From assembly GCA_024636475.1 (NCBI GenBank), contig JAGXHA010000016.1, forward strand, positions 1-59,131: a stretch of 59,131 nucleotides of DNA, read 5' to 3'. Below, piece by piece: positions 1-8,890 of this stretch. A program made the position numbers and the translations under genes. The notes beneath the pieces were generated by a model that saw nothing but the letters and a program-made list of their open reading frames with translations, searched no databases and had not been told where the DNA came from. Each line of letters opens with the position of its first letter. The first letter of the stretch is position 1. Source of the stretch: Roseobacter sp. Lineage in GTDB: Bacteria; Pseudomonadota; Alphaproteobacteria; Rhodobacterales; Rhodobacteraceae.

Positions 1-347
1 CCGACACGTCAAGCCGCATTCCCGCAACGATCCAACCCTCTGGGCAGCGCGCGATCATTGCAGGCGACAACTCATCAGCACCGCCAGTTGATTTTCTTGA
101 GAACCCCGATCTTGTGCGCCCCGGTGACCGGGTGATCAGTTCGGGTGACGGCGGCGTCTTTCCTGCGGGTCTGCTGATCGGTCAGGTTGCAGCCGACCCG
201 GGCGGGCGGCTGCGCGTGCGTCTTGCCGCAGATTTCGAGCGGCTCGAGTTTTTGCGTGTCTTGCGCGATCACGGTGCGGAAACGGTGACCGAAGGGGCAA
301 ACGTGATCCTTGATCAAACGATGCCCAGCATCGAGCCCGCAGAATAA
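1..347 (+). CDS. mreC: MreC, rod-shape protein, C-terminal part (5' end outside window)
   Basis: The frame with a codon starting at base 3 is open from the window edge to a TAA at 345-347, giving about the last 114 residues. The stretch GDRVISSGDGGVFPAGL and the following VGQVA-like segment match the beta-barrel domain of MreC, the periplasmic scaffold protein that links MreB filaments to PBP2 and RodA during side-wall growth. The stop codon overlaps the mreD ATG by one base (TAATG), and mreD, mrdA and rodA follow in the usual order, which supports the identification. The start and the N-terminal membrane anchor lie outside the window. Confidence 0.9.
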   Translation, partial: DTSSRIPATIQPSGQRAIIAGDNSSAPPVDFLENPDLVRPGDRVISSGDGGVFPAGLLIGQVAADPGGRLRVRLAADFERLEFLRVLRDHGAETVTEGANVILDQTMPSIEPAE

Positions 348-979
348 TGGACACGCTGTCGCCCCTTCGTTTGTGGATGATGCGCGCCGCTTTTTTGCTG
401 TTGGCGACTGTCTTGCTGTTCTTCCACCTGTTGCCGATTGAAACGCAGCCCGTCGCTTTGTTCGAGCCAGACCTGCTGCCCCCTTTGAGCAGCATCGATC
501 CTGCCGAAGCACGCCTGCGCGAGCTCCTTGATCAGGGAAGTGGGCGTTATTTGATTGCCCCCGATCTGCTGATCTCCTTTGCCTTTGCATGGTCCTTGCG
601 CAGACCCGAATACGTTCCTGCCGTTTTACTCGCGGCTGTGTTTTTACTTACCGATCTGCTGCTTCAACGCCCGCCCGGGTTATGGGCGCTTCTTGCATTT
701 ATCGCCTGTAAAAACCTCAAGGTGCGCGGGCGGTCCCTTCGGGATAGCAGCTTTGGCCCCGAGTGGCTGGCTGTGGCAATCTGGCTAACTGGTATTTTGC
801 TGCTGAACCGCATTGTGCTATCATTGGTCCTGGTACCACGCCCCGACCTGAAGCTAAGTTTGATTGAGCTGGGACTGACGATCGTGACCTATCCTGTCGT
901 TGTCTTGATCACCCATTTGTTGATGGGTGTGCGCAAATCTGCACCGGGTGACTTCGACAGCTTTGGCGGGCGGGCATGA
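347..979 (+). CDS. mreD: MreD, rod-shape-determining membrane protein
   Basis: A 210-residue, very hydrophobic protein with about five membrane segments by eye (near residues 10-27, 52-63, 68-84, 118-140 and 148-170). MreD is the integral membrane member of the MreBCD complex that positions the elongation machinery. Sequence identity within this family is low, so the call rests largely on length, hydropathy and position between mreC and the PBP2 gene. Its ATG overlaps the mreC stop by one base, so the two are probably translationally coupled. The PBP2 start lies 10 bases past its TGA stop. Confidence 0.85.
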   Translation: MDTLSPLRLWMMRAAFLLLATVLLFFHLLPIETQPVALFEPDLLPPLSSIDPAEARLRELLDQGSGRYLIAPDLLISFAFAWSLRRPEYVPAVLLAAVFLLTDLLLQRPPGLWALLAFIACKNLKVRGRSLRDSSFGPEWLAVAIWLTGILLLNRIVLSLVLVPRPDLKLSLIELGLTIVTYPVVVLITHLLMGVRKSAPGDFDSFGGRA

Positions 980-989
980 GGAGAGTAAG

Positions 990-2933
990 ATGAGACGCAG
1001 CAGGGCAGAAACAGAGACCAACCATGCCAAGCTAAGCCGTCGTGCGGCGTTGCTGGGTGGCGTGCAACTGCTGTTCATGGGCGGCCTTGCCGCGCGGATG
1101 AATTATCTGCAAGTCGATCAGGCCGATCAATATCTTCTTCTGGCTGAAGAGAACCGCATTAACATCCGTCTGATCCCCCCTGCACGTGGTGAGATTTTTG
1201 ACCGCAACGGTGTGCAACTGGCCCAGAATAGCCCGTCTTACCGTATCGTGATGGTGCGCGAAGACGCAGGCGATGTGGACGACGTCATGCACCGCTTGGC
1301 AAAGGTGATCAAGCTTGATCCCGAAGCGCGCGACCGCGCGATTGCTGAGGTGAAAGCCGCTGAACGTTTCCTTCCCGTCACCGTCGCCGATAACGTTAGC
1401 TGGGATGATCTAAGCCGGGTCTCCGTCAACGCGCCGGCCCTGCCCGGTATCAGCCCAGAGGTTGGCCTTACACGGGTTTATCCGCGCGGCTCTGATTTCG
1501 CCCATATCGTGGGCCGTGTGGGCCGCGTCAGTCAGGCGGACCTTGATGCACAAGAAACCCCCGATGCGGTCTTGCGGATACCGCGTTTTCAAATCGGGCG
1601 GATCAATGTCGAAGCCCGCGAAGAAGCCTTGTTGCGCGGGGCTGCAGGCACAAAACAGGTCGAGGTCAACGCCACAGGCCGCGTGATGCGTGAGCTCTCT
1701 CGTCGTGAGGGTCAATCAGGGGCCGACCTGCAACTGACCATCGACTCTCAACTGCAAAACTATGTGCAGGCCCGTTTGGGCGACGAAAGCGCTGCCGTCG
1801 TGATCATCGATTGCGAAAATGGTGACCTGATCGCCAATGCGTCGGCCCCCAGTTATGACCCGAACCTTTTTATCGGCGGGATTTCATCGGCTGATTATAA
1901 CCCGATGCTCGAATCCAAATATCGCCCGCTGGTCAACAAAACCGTCCAAGGCAACTATCCGCCCGGATCGACCTATAAAATGGTGGTGGCGATGGCCGCG
2001 CTTGAGGAAGGGATCGTCGGACCGGACGAGACAGTATATTGCCCCGGCCACCTTGAAGTTGGCGGGCGCAGGTTCCACTGCTGGAAACGCGCAGGTCACG
2101 GTTGGATCGACTTGGAAAATTCGCTCAAGCAGTCTTGTGACGTCTATTATTACGATCTTGCACTCAAGGTAGGGATCGAAAAAATCTCGGCCATGGCAAG
2201 GCAGCTTGGGCTGGGCATTCGCCACGAACTGCCCTTGTCATCAGTTTCGGCGGGTCTTGCCCCCACCAAAGCATGGAAGCAGGAAATGCGCGGGGCCAAT
2301 TGGGTCATCGGCGACACGGTCAACGCCTCTATCGGGCAAGGCTTTACGCTTGCCTCTCCGCTGCAACTGGCCGTGATGACGGCGCGGCTTGCGACCAACC
2401 GGATGGTCATCCCACGCCTGATCAAATCCATCGACGGGGTCGAACAACCCTCTGGCGGCGGCGAGCCCCTTGGAATGAACGAAAATAACCTGCGCAAAAT
2501 TCACAAGGGCATGCACGTTGTGGTGAATGATCGTCGCGGTACAGCATACCGGTCCCGCATCATCGCAGAAGACATGCGTATGGCAGGTAAGACTGGCACC
2601 AGTCAGGTCCGCAACATCACCAGCGCAGAGCGCGCGCGCGGCGTCAGTCGCAACGAAGATTTGCCATGGGAGCGCCGGGATCACGCCTTGTTTGTAGCCT
2701 TCGCGCCCTCGGACAAGCCGCGCTACGCGGTGTCGGTACTGGTTGAACACGGTGGCGGCGGATCGACTGCTGCGGCCCCTATTGCACGTGACGTGATGCT
2801 GCAAGCACTCTACGGCGGAGAGCCGCCCCTTGACGCCTACCCGACCGCCGATCGGGGCCGGATTTCAGCGCAGCAAGAGAAGCTGCGCGAGGTTCAGCCC
2901 CAGGCGACGATCAAGGGTAAAGATCAAGCATGA
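990..2933 (+). CDS. mrdA: Penicillin-binding protein 2, elongation transpeptidase
   Basis: 647 residues from the ATG at 990, chosen over an in-frame start at 927 because GAGGAG precedes it and the upstream start would lie inside mreD. One membrane anchor (about residues 19-36), then the pedestal domain (PPARGEIFDRNG, 63-74) and the transpeptidase domain. The active-site motifs are PPGSTYK (nucleophile Ser327, Lys330), SCD (382-384; PBP2 proteins carry SxD here) and KTG (534-536). It cross-links peptidoglycan in the periplasm during cell elongation with RodA as glycosyltransferase partner. Its stop overlaps the rodA start (ATGA), as expected for two subunits made together. Confidence 0.95.
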   Translation: MRRSRAETETNHAKLSRRAALLGGVQLLFMGGLAARMNYLQVDQADQYLLLAEENRINIRLIPPARGEIFDRNGVQLAQNSPSYRIVMVREDAGDVDDVMHRLAKVIKLDPEARDRAIAEVKAAERFLPVTVADNVSWDDLSRVSVNAPALPGISPEVGLTRVYPRGSDFAHIVGRVGRVSQADLDAQETPDAVLRIPRFQIGRINVEAREEALLRGAAGTKQVEVNATGRVMRELSRREGQSGADLQLTIDSQLQNYVQARLGDESAAVVIIDCENGDLIANASAPSYDPNLFIGGISSADYNPMLESKYRPLVNKTVQGNYPPGSTYKMVVAMAALEEGIVGPDETVYCPGHLEVGGRRFHCWKRAGHGWIDLENSLKQSCDVYYYDLALKVGIEKISAMARQLGLGIRHELPLSSVSAGLAPTKAWKQEMRGANWVIGDTVNASIGQGFTLASPLQLAVMTARLATNRMVIPRLIKSIDGVEQPSGGGEPLGMNENNLRKIHKGMHVVVNDRRGTAYRSRIIAEDMRMAGKTGTSQVRNITSAERARGVSRNEDLPWERRDHALFVAFAPSDKPRYAVSVLVEHGGGGSTAAAPIARDVMLQALYGGEPPLDAYPTADRGRISAQQEKLREVQPQATIKGKDQA

Positions 2934-4069
2934 GTTATCTTGAATATAGCGTCAAACATGTCCCAACGGGGCTCAGGAAAATACTGCACCTGAACTGGCC
3001 ACTGACAATCCTTTTGGCATCGGTGGCAGGGGTTGGCTTTCTCATGCTCTACTCGGTTGCTGGGGGCTCGTTCACGCCTTGGGCAGAACCGCAGATGAAG
3101 CGGTTCGCCCTTGGGCTGGTTTTGATGATTGCGGTGGGCATGGTGCCGATCTGGATGTGGCGCAACCTTGCCGGTGTCGCATATGTCGGCACGGTTTTAT
3201 TGCTGCTTGGCGTCGAGTTTTTCGGTTCTGTCGGCATGGGCGCGCAGCGCTGGATCGAATTGGGGTCGTTCCGGCTGCAACCGTCCGAGCTGATGAAGAT
3301 CACCTTGGTGATGATGCTTGCGGCTTATTATGACTGGCTTCCTGCGAAACGAACATCGCGCCCGATCTGGGTGCTTATCCCGATCATCATGGTGCTTGTC
3401 CCGACCTTTCTTGTTCTCAAACAACCCGACCTTGGTACCGCGATTTTGCTGTTGTTCGCGGGCGGCGGGCTGATCTTTCTTGCAGGTGTCCACTGGGCCT
3501 ATTTTGCCGTTGTCATTACCGCTGGCGTTGGCCTGGTCACGGCAGTGTTTCAGTCACGTGGTACACCGTGGCAATTGCTGAAGGACTATCAGTTTCGCCG
3601 GATCGACACCTTTATAGACCCCAGCACAGATCCGCTGGGGGCGGGCTATCACATCACACAGTCCAAAATTGCTTTGGGCTCAGGTGGCTGGACGGGGCGC
3701 GGGTTCATGCAAGGAACCCAGTCGCGGCTGAATTTCCTGCCCGAAAAACACACCGACTTTATCTTTACCACATTGGCAGAAGAGTTCGGCTTTATCGGCG
3801 GGTTCTCGTTGCTGGGTCTTTATACACTGATCTTGGTATTTTGCGTCGCAGCAGCCCTGATCAACAAGGATCGGTTTTCGTCCTTGCTGACCCTTGGCAT
3901 TGCGCTCAACTTCTTTTTGTTTTTCGCGGTGAACATGTCGATGGTCATGGGGCTTGCCCCCGTCGTCGGCGTGCCGCTGCCGTTGGTCAGTTATGGCGGG
4001 TCAGCAATGCTGGTTCTGCTCTTGGCCTTCGGTCTGGTGCAATCCGCTCATGTCCATCGCCCGAGGTAG
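2930..4069 (+). CDS. rodA: RodA, SEDS-family peptidoglycan glycosyltransferase
   Basis: 379 residues with about ten membrane segments, of SEDS family length. Recognisable family blocks are GAQRWIELGSFRLQPSELMK (about residues 105-124) and, near the C-terminus, MVMGLAPVVGVPLPLVSYGG. RodA polymerises lipid II into glycan strands and works as a complex with PBP2, whose gene overlaps this one by four bases. The later TM region contains the FLPEKHTDFIF block that is also typical of the family. It is the last cell-shape gene of this operon; the following dehydrogenase is only six bases away and probably shares the transcript. Confidence 0.95.
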   Translation: MSYLEYSVKHVPTGLRKILHLNWPLTILLASVAGVGFLMLYSVAGGSFTPWAEPQMKRFALGLVLMIAVGMVPIWMWRNLAGVAYVGTVLLLLGVEFFGSVGMGAQRWIELGSFRLQPSELMKITLVMMLAAYYDWLPAKRTSRPIWVLIPIIMVLVPTFLVLKQPDLGTAILLLFAGGGLIFLAGVHWAYFAVVITAGVGLVTAVFQSRGTPWQLLKDYQFRRIDTFIDPSTDPLGAGYHITQSKIALGSGGWTGRGFMQGTQSRLNFLPEKHTDFIFTTLAEEFGFIGGFSLLGLYTLILVFCVAAALINKDRFSSLLTLGIALNFFLFFAVNMSMVMGLAPVVGVPLPLVSYGGSAMLVLLLAFGLVQSAHVHRPR

Positions 4070-4075
4070 ATCTTA

Positions 4076-5008
4076 ATGACACTGAATATCCTGTTTGCCG
4101 CCCGCCCCGAACGCTGGGCCATCTACGAGACCCCGTTGCGTGATGCGCTGAATGCCGCCGGCATCAACGCACATCTTGCCACAGACATCCCTCCGGCCGA
4201 GGTTGATTACATTGTCTATGCACCCAACAGCACGTTGCAGGATTTCACGCCATACACGCGTGCCAAAGCGGTGCTTAATCTATGGGCAGGCGTTGAGCAG
4301 ATAACCGGAAATGCGACCCTGCGCATTCCCCTTGCGCGGATGGTTGATCCGGGCCTGACCAAGGGGATGGTCGAATGGGTGACAGGACATGTCATGCGTT
4401 ATCACCTGGGGCTAGATATCGATATATTGAACACCGGAACCGAGTGGAAACCACGCACGCCGCCGCTGGCGCAGGAACGCAAAGTCACCGTTTTGGGCAT
4501 GGGCGCGTTGGGATGCGCGGTTGCCGAAACCCTTGTCAGCCTTGGTTTTGATGTTGCAGGCTGGTCACGCAGCCAGAAAGATATCTCCGGTGTCACCTGT
4601 TTTCATGGCGACGAGGGTCTGCAAAAGGTGCTTGGCCGCACTGAAATCGCGGTCCTGCTGTTGCCAGACACGCCAGCAACGGAAGACACAATCAACACCC
4701 GAACACTGGCCCTGATGCCAGACGGGGCCTTTATCATCAACCCTGGTCGCGGACCGTTGATTGATGATGACGCGTTGCTTGCCGCGCTGGATCAAGGAAA
4801 GATCGCACATGCCACGCTGGATGTCTTCCGCACGGAGCCCCTGCCAGCAACGCACTCCTATTGGGCGCATCCCAAGGTTACCGTAACGCCACATATCGCT
4901 GCGGAAACCCGCGAGAAAACGGCATCGCAGGTCATCGTTGAAAATATCCGGCGCGGCGAAGCAGGGGAAGAATTTCTGCACCTGGTCGACCGCGCTCTAG
5001 GCTATTGA
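4076..5008 (+). CDS. D-isomer-specific 2-hydroxyacid dehydrogenase (glyoxylate/hydroxypyruvate reductase A-like)
   Basis: 310 residues. The NAD(P)-binding Rossmann segment VTVLGMGALGCAVAE is near residues 138-152, followed by GRGPLID and the C-terminal catalytic-histidine block VTPHIAAETREKTA. The short N-terminal catalytic domain beginning MTLNILFAARPERW resembles GhrA-type enzymes, which reduce glyoxylate or hydroxypyruvate with NADPH in the cytosol. Substrate specificity cannot be read from sequence. The gene starts six bases after rodA and is probably the tail of the mreC-rodA transcript, though a functional link with wall growth is not evident. A hairpin at 5043-5072 follows. Confidence 0.85.
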   Translation: MTLNILFAARPERWAIYETPLRDALNAAGINAHLATDIPPAEVDYIVYAPNSTLQDFTPYTRAKAVLNLWAGVEQITGNATLRIPLARMVDPGLTKGMVEWVTGHVMRYHLGLDIDILNTGTEWKPRTPPLAQERKVTVLGMGALGCAVAETLVSLGFDVAGWSRSQKDISGVTCFHGDEGLQKVLGRTEIAVLLLPDTPATEDTINTRTLALMPDGAFIINPGRGPLIDDDALLAALDQGKIAHATLDVFRTEPLPATHSYWAHPKVTVTPHIAAETREKTASQVIVENIRRGEAGEEFLHLVDRALGY

Positions 5009-5042
5009 TCGACCAGTTTGCTTTTTATCATCTAGGATTGCA

Positions 5043-5072
5043 GGGCAAAACAGCCTGCATTTCATTTTGCCC
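5043..5072. terminator. Hairpin between convergent genes
   Basis: Perfect 8-base inverted repeat, GGGCAAAA at 5043-5050 and TTTTGCCC at 5065-5072, with a 14-base loop. It lies between the ends of the hydroxyacid dehydrogenase (+) and the M3 peptidase (-). There is no strong T-run outside the stem, so it is a possible bidirectional terminator rather than a textbook one. Confidence 0.45.
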
Positions 5073-5109
5073 CGTAAACTCTCGCCGAAGGCATAAAAGT
5101 GCTTTGCCG

Positions 5110-7125
5110 CTACGCCGCCGTCAACCCGCGCCCTTTCAGCAAGGCCTCAACCCCCGGCAGACGCCCGCGAAACGCTGTATAAAGCGCTGCTGCGTCCTGA
5201 CTGCCACCGGTCGACAGGATATGCGTCTCAAGCGCCTTTGCGCGTTCAGGATCAAATGCACCGCCCGCTTCTTCAAAAGCCTCGAACGCATCTGCATCCA
5301 TCACCTCTGACCACATGTAGCTGTAGTATCCGCTGGAATAGCCATCGCCGGAAAAGACATGCGCAAACTGAGGCGTCGCATGACGCATCGTGATCGCGGC
5401 AGGCATGCCCAATGCGGCTAGGACATCGGCCTGCTTGGCCATCGGATCAGCAGACGCTTCGCTATCATGAAACTCCAGATCAACCAGCGCCGAGGCGACA
5501 TATTCCACCGTAGAAAAGCCCATGTCGAAATTCGCGGCTCCCAGAACCTTGTCCAGCATCTCTTTCGGCATCGCCTCGCCGGTTTTGGCATGGGTGGCAA
5601 ACTCGCTCAGCACCTCTGGCACTTCAAGCCAATGCTCGTAAAGCTGGCTTGGCAGTTCCACAAAATCCCGCGCAACCGACGTCCCACTGACGGATTCGTA
5701 GGTCACATCCGACAACATTTGGTGCAGCGCATGGCCAAACTCGTGAAACAACGTTCGCGCATCATCATAGGATAGCAATGCCGGTGATCCTTTGGCGAAG
5801 TTGCACACGTTGATCACGATGGGCGTCTGCGGCTCGGGAAACCGCGCCTGCGCGCGCATCGCCGAACACCATGCACCAGAGCGCTTTGACCCGCGTGCGA
5901 AATAATCACCGATGAATACCGCAACATGCTTGCCACCCCGCGTCACTTCCCAGGCACGGCAATCAGGATGGTAAAGCGGCACATCAAGGGGTGCGAATTC
6001 GAGAGAGAACAAACGGGTGGCGCAGCTAAAGGCCGCGTCAATCATCCGGTCCAACTGGAAATACGGTTTCAACGCGGCCTCGTCGAGGTCATGCTCGGCC
6101 CTGCGTCGCTTTTCCGAATAATAACGCCAATCCCACGGTGCGAGGTCTCCGTTCACGCCATCAGAATGCATCATATTGGTCAGGACAGCGGCATCGGCTT
6201 CAGCCTGCGCCTTTGCGGGTTCCCACACATCCGTCAAAAGCTGGCGCACTGCGTCCGGGGTCTTGGCCATCTCGGTTTCCAGCTTGAACGCGGCAAAGTT
6301 TTTGTAGCCCAGCAGCTTGGCACGCTCCTCGCGCAGGGCCAGCGTTTCGGCGGCAATGGCGCGGTTATCCGTCTCGCCCTCGTTCGCGCCCCGCGCTTGC
6401 CATGCCATAAACGCCGCCTCACGCAGGTCGCGGCGCGGCGAGAATTGCAAAAACGGCACGATCAGCGACCGCGACAGCGTGATCACCGGACCGCCTGCCT
6501 CTTTTTCCTCGCCAGCACTGCGCGCGGCGTCGATGACGAAATCGGGCAAGCCTTCCAGATCGGCCTCCTCCAACTTCATGAACCACGACCGTTCATCCGC
6601 CAGCAGGTTCTGTGTGAACTGGGTGCCAAGCACGGCCAGTCTGCCTTTGATTTCTTTCATGCGGGTGTCGTCCACACCCTCCAGCGCCGCACCAGAGCGG
6701 ACAAAGCCCCGGTGGGTCAGCATCAGAACGCGGGCCTGTTCGTCGGTCAGATCAAAGCTGTCGCGTTTCTCCCACACTTCAGCCACGCGGGCAAAGAGGG
6801 CTTTATTGCTTGAGATATCCGAAAAATGCGCTGCAAGCTGGGGCGAAAACTTGCGCTGTAGATCTTCGCGGGCGGGATTGCTATCGGCCCCGGCGACAGT
6901 AAAGAACACGCCCAAAACCCGATCCAACTGGCTGCCTGCCTCTTCCAGTGCCTCAATCGTATTGGCAAATGTGGGTGCCACGTCGCAAGACGCGATCGCA
7001 TCAATTTCCATCCGATGGGTGGTCAAAGCCTCTTCCAAAGCGGGTTCAAAATCATCATCAGAAATCTTGTCAAACGGGGCCAGCTCAAAAGGCGTATCCC
7101 AGTCTTGGATCAGAGGGTTGGTCAT
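5110..7125 (-). CDS. M3 family zinc oligopeptidase (oligopeptidase A / peptidyl-dipeptidase Dcp type)
   Basis: 671 residues. The zinc motif is FHEFGHALHQ with His461, Glu462 and His465, and the third-ligand region VARDFVELPSQLYEHW follows about 25 residues later, as in M3 peptidases. These cytosolic enzymes degrade short peptides, including cleaved signal peptides. I take the second of two adjacent ATGs (7125) because AAGGAG sits at proper spacing before it; an ORF start at 7209 would extend the protein by 28 residues without a ribosome site. The choice between oligopeptidase A and Dcp is not settled by motif. It stands alone between two intergenic regions. Confidence 0.92.
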   Translation of the reverse strand: MTNPLIQDWDTPFELAPFDKISDDDFEPALEEALTTHRMEIDAIASCDVAPTFANTIEALEEAGSQLDRVLGVFFTVAGADSNPAREDLQRKFSPQLAAHFSDISSNKALFARVAEVWEKRDSFDLTDEQARVLMLTHRGFVRSGAALEGVDDTRMKEIKGRLAVLGTQFTQNLLADERSWFMKLEEADLEGLPDFVIDAARSAGEEKEAGGPVITLSRSLIVPFLQFSPRRDLREAAFMAWQARGANEGETDNRAIAAETLALREERAKLLGYKNFAAFKLETEMAKTPDAVRQLLTDVWEPAKAQAEADAAVLTNMMHSDGVNGDLAPWDWRYYSEKRRRAEHDLDEAALKPYFQLDRMIDAAFSCATRLFSLEFAPLDVPLYHPDCRAWEVTRGGKHVAVFIGDYFARGSKRSGAWCSAMRAQARFPEPQTPIVINVCNFAKGSPALLSYDDARTLFHEFGHALHQMLSDVTYESVSGTSVARDFVELPSQLYEHWLEVPEVLSEFATHAKTGEAMPKEMLDKVLGAANFDMGFSTVEYVASALVDLEFHDSEASADPMAKQADVLAALGMPAAITMRHATPQFAHVFSGDGYSSGYYSYMWSEVMDADAFEAFEEAGGAFDPERAKALETHILSTGGSQDAAALYTAFRGRLPGVEALLKGRGLTAA

Positions 7126-7227
7126 CATGTTCTCCTTTGTCCTTAAAGGTAAGGACCGCGACAGAGGGTTGCAATCGCATGCGCGAAAACTCATCCTGCC
7201 ATCACGCAAGTTTCAAAATCTGGTCAC

Positions 7228-8277
7228 TTATTCCGCCTCGGAAGGCGTTCCGCAAATCGGGCAGTCAGCACGTTTGCTCACGCCAATCACCCGGTTTTCG
7301 CCATAAAGCGCGTCATACATCAACATCTGGCCACGCAGCGGCGCACCGGCACCCGTGATCAACTTGATGGCCTCACTTGCCATCATCGCACCGATGACCC
7401 CGGGTAAGGGGCCGATCACGCCAGCCTCGGCACAGGATGGGGCCAGATGGGCGGCGGGTGCCTGGGGGAAAATACATTGGTAGCAGGGCGCATCTTTGGC
7501 GGGGTCAAAAATGCTCAGCTGCCCCTCCCACTGGCTAAGCGCGCCAGAAATCAAAGGAATACCGGCTGCGACGCAAGCACGGTTCACCATATAGCGTGTC
7601 TCGAAATTATCGCTGCCATCCAGCACCAGATCATACTCTTGGACAAGACTTGCGGCAGTGTCCGCGTCCAGGCGACGATGATAGGGCCGTACCGTGACAA
7701 AGGGGTTCTGCGCCTCCATTTCAGCTTGCGCGGAAAACACCTTGGGCATCCCTATACTTTTGTCTTTGTGGATCACCTGTCGCTGAAGGTTGGCATTCTC
7801 CACCGTGTCATCATCGATCACACCAATCGTCCCGACACCGGCTGCCGCCAGATATTGCAGCACAGGTGCGCCAAGCCCACCCGCACCCACGACAAAAACT
7901 TTCGCATTCTTAAGCGCCTTTTGCCCGGCACCACCCACTTCGCGCAGCACGATGTGGCGCGCGTATCGCTGTAATTCTGTCTCTGAGAAGGTGCCGGGCG
8001 AGGCTGGCGTTTCTTGCGCAGGCTCGGCACGGCTGCGCAGGCTGTTCAGCATCCACCGATAGGCCAGAAAAAGCAGAATGAACCCCGTCAGCAAAAGCCA
8101 GGGCGCAGCGCTGCCGCCCGTGGCAATGCGTAGCGGATTTTGCTCGGGCAGCAAAATGTTGAGCCCGATGACGGCACCCAGCAACGACCCCAACAGCTTT
8201 AGCCGCGTATCGCGCGGCTGGCCCATCGCAATACCGACACCCCAAATGACGGCCGCAAGGATAACAACAAGCAACAT
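7228..8277 (-). CDS. moeB: MoeB/ThiF-type adenylyltransferase with N-terminal membrane segments
   Basis: 349 residues. Residues 1-75 hold about three hydrophobic segments not present in the soluble E. coli MoeB; the E1-like domain begins near residue 95 (ELQRYARHIVLREVGG). It has the ATP loop GAGGLGAPVLQYLAAAG, the catalytic cysteine Cys282 in APSCAEAGVIG and two zinc pairs, CYQC (265-268) and CPIC (339-342). The family adenylates the C-terminal glycine of MoaD or ThiS for sulfur transfer in molybdopterin or thiamine synthesis. Which partner it serves here is unknown, since no moaD or thiS lies nearby. It follows dut on the minus strand and may be the last gene of the rpoH-coaBC-dut run. Confidence 0.85.
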   Translation of the reverse strand: MLLVVILAAVIWGVGIAMGQPRDTRLKLLGSLLGAVIGLNILLPEQNPLRIATGGSAAPWLLLTGFILLFLAYRWMLNSLRSRAEPAQETPASPGTFSETELQRYARHIVLREVGGAGQKALKNAKVFVVGAGGLGAPVLQYLAAAGVGTIGVIDDDTVENANLQRQVIHKDKSIGMPKVFSAQAEMEAQNPFVTVRPYHRRLDADTAASLVQEYDLVLDGSDNFETRYMVNRACVAAGIPLISGALSQWEGQLSIFDPAKDAPCYQCIFPQAPAAHLAPSCAEAGVIGPLPGVIGAMMASEAIKLITGAGAPLRGQMLMYDALYGENRVIGVSKRADCPICGTPSEAE

Positions 8278-8363
8278 ATGCCCCCGATTTTATCTGACTT
8301 TTACCAGCTACTAAGCGGAAACCTAAGCTTTTTTCCGCCGACACCAACCCAAAAGGTATTTTG

Positions 8364-8813
8364 TCACGTCACGCCAGTGGAGCCAAAGCCCCCGTTGCCC
8401 CGTATCGTGTCAGACAATTCAGTCACCTCGACAGTCGAATAACGCACGACATCAGCGATCACAGCTTGCGCAATACGCTCACCATGCTGAATGGTGAACG
8501 GCGCGGAGCCTATATAATAAAGGCCAATCATCACGACACCGCGATAGTCTTCATCCACGGTACCGGGTGCATTCGGGATCAAAAACCCATGTTTCAGCGC
8601 CAAGCCCGATCGAGGCCTGATCTGCATCTCGGTCCCTTGGGGAAGTTCCACATGAAAGCCGGCCGAGATCAGCTTGATATCACCCTTTTCGAACAGCAAC
8701 GGGCCATCCGGCAAAAACGCCCGCAAGTCCATGCCGGCCGCCCCAGCCGTTGCGTAGGCTGGAAGGGGTAAATCCGCATTACCATCTGCACGTTTAAATT
8801 TTATCTCGCCCAT
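8364..8813 (-). CDS. dut: dUTP diphosphatase
   Basis: 149 residues from the ATG at 8813; a GTG lies one codon upstream, but GAGGGGAA is better placed for the ATG. All five trimeric dUTPase motifs are present: AGMDLRAF (with the conserved Asp), RPRSGLALKHG, NAPGTVDEDYRG, ERIAQAVI and RGNGGFGSTG at the C-terminus. It hydrolyses dUTP to dUMP and pyrophosphate, keeping uracil out of DNA and feeding thymidylate synthesis. It follows coaBC after 75 bases on the minus strand, the common dfp-dut arrangement of proteobacteria. Confidence 0.96.
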   Translation of the reverse strand: MGEIKFKRADGNADLPLPAYATAGAAGMDLRAFLPDGPLLFEKGDIKLISAGFHVELPQGTEMQIRPRSGLALKHGFLIPNAPGTVDEDYRGVVMIGLYYIGSAPFTIQHGERIAQAVIADVVRYSTVEVTELSDTIRGNGGFGSTGVT

Positions 8814-8849
8814 CACTTCCCCTCAAAAGCAGCAATGCCGCCCCCCTGC

Positions 8850-8890
8850 TTCCAAATGGTTTAAATCCTCGCCGAAGGCACTTTTTTCTT
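8850..8890 (-). repeat. Intergenic 3' element copy (coaBC-dut gap)
   Basis: On the minus strand, right after the coaBC stop, comes AAGTGCCTTCGGCGAGGATT, then a TTTAAACCATTTGGAA segment. The same words recur at 5081-5094, 24937-24954 and 39485-39517, always just beyond a gene end. GCC-TTC-GGC can fold as a small hairpin. It may be a member of a dispersed palindromic family or an attenuating or processing site inside the coaBC-dut transcript. Confidence 0.45.
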
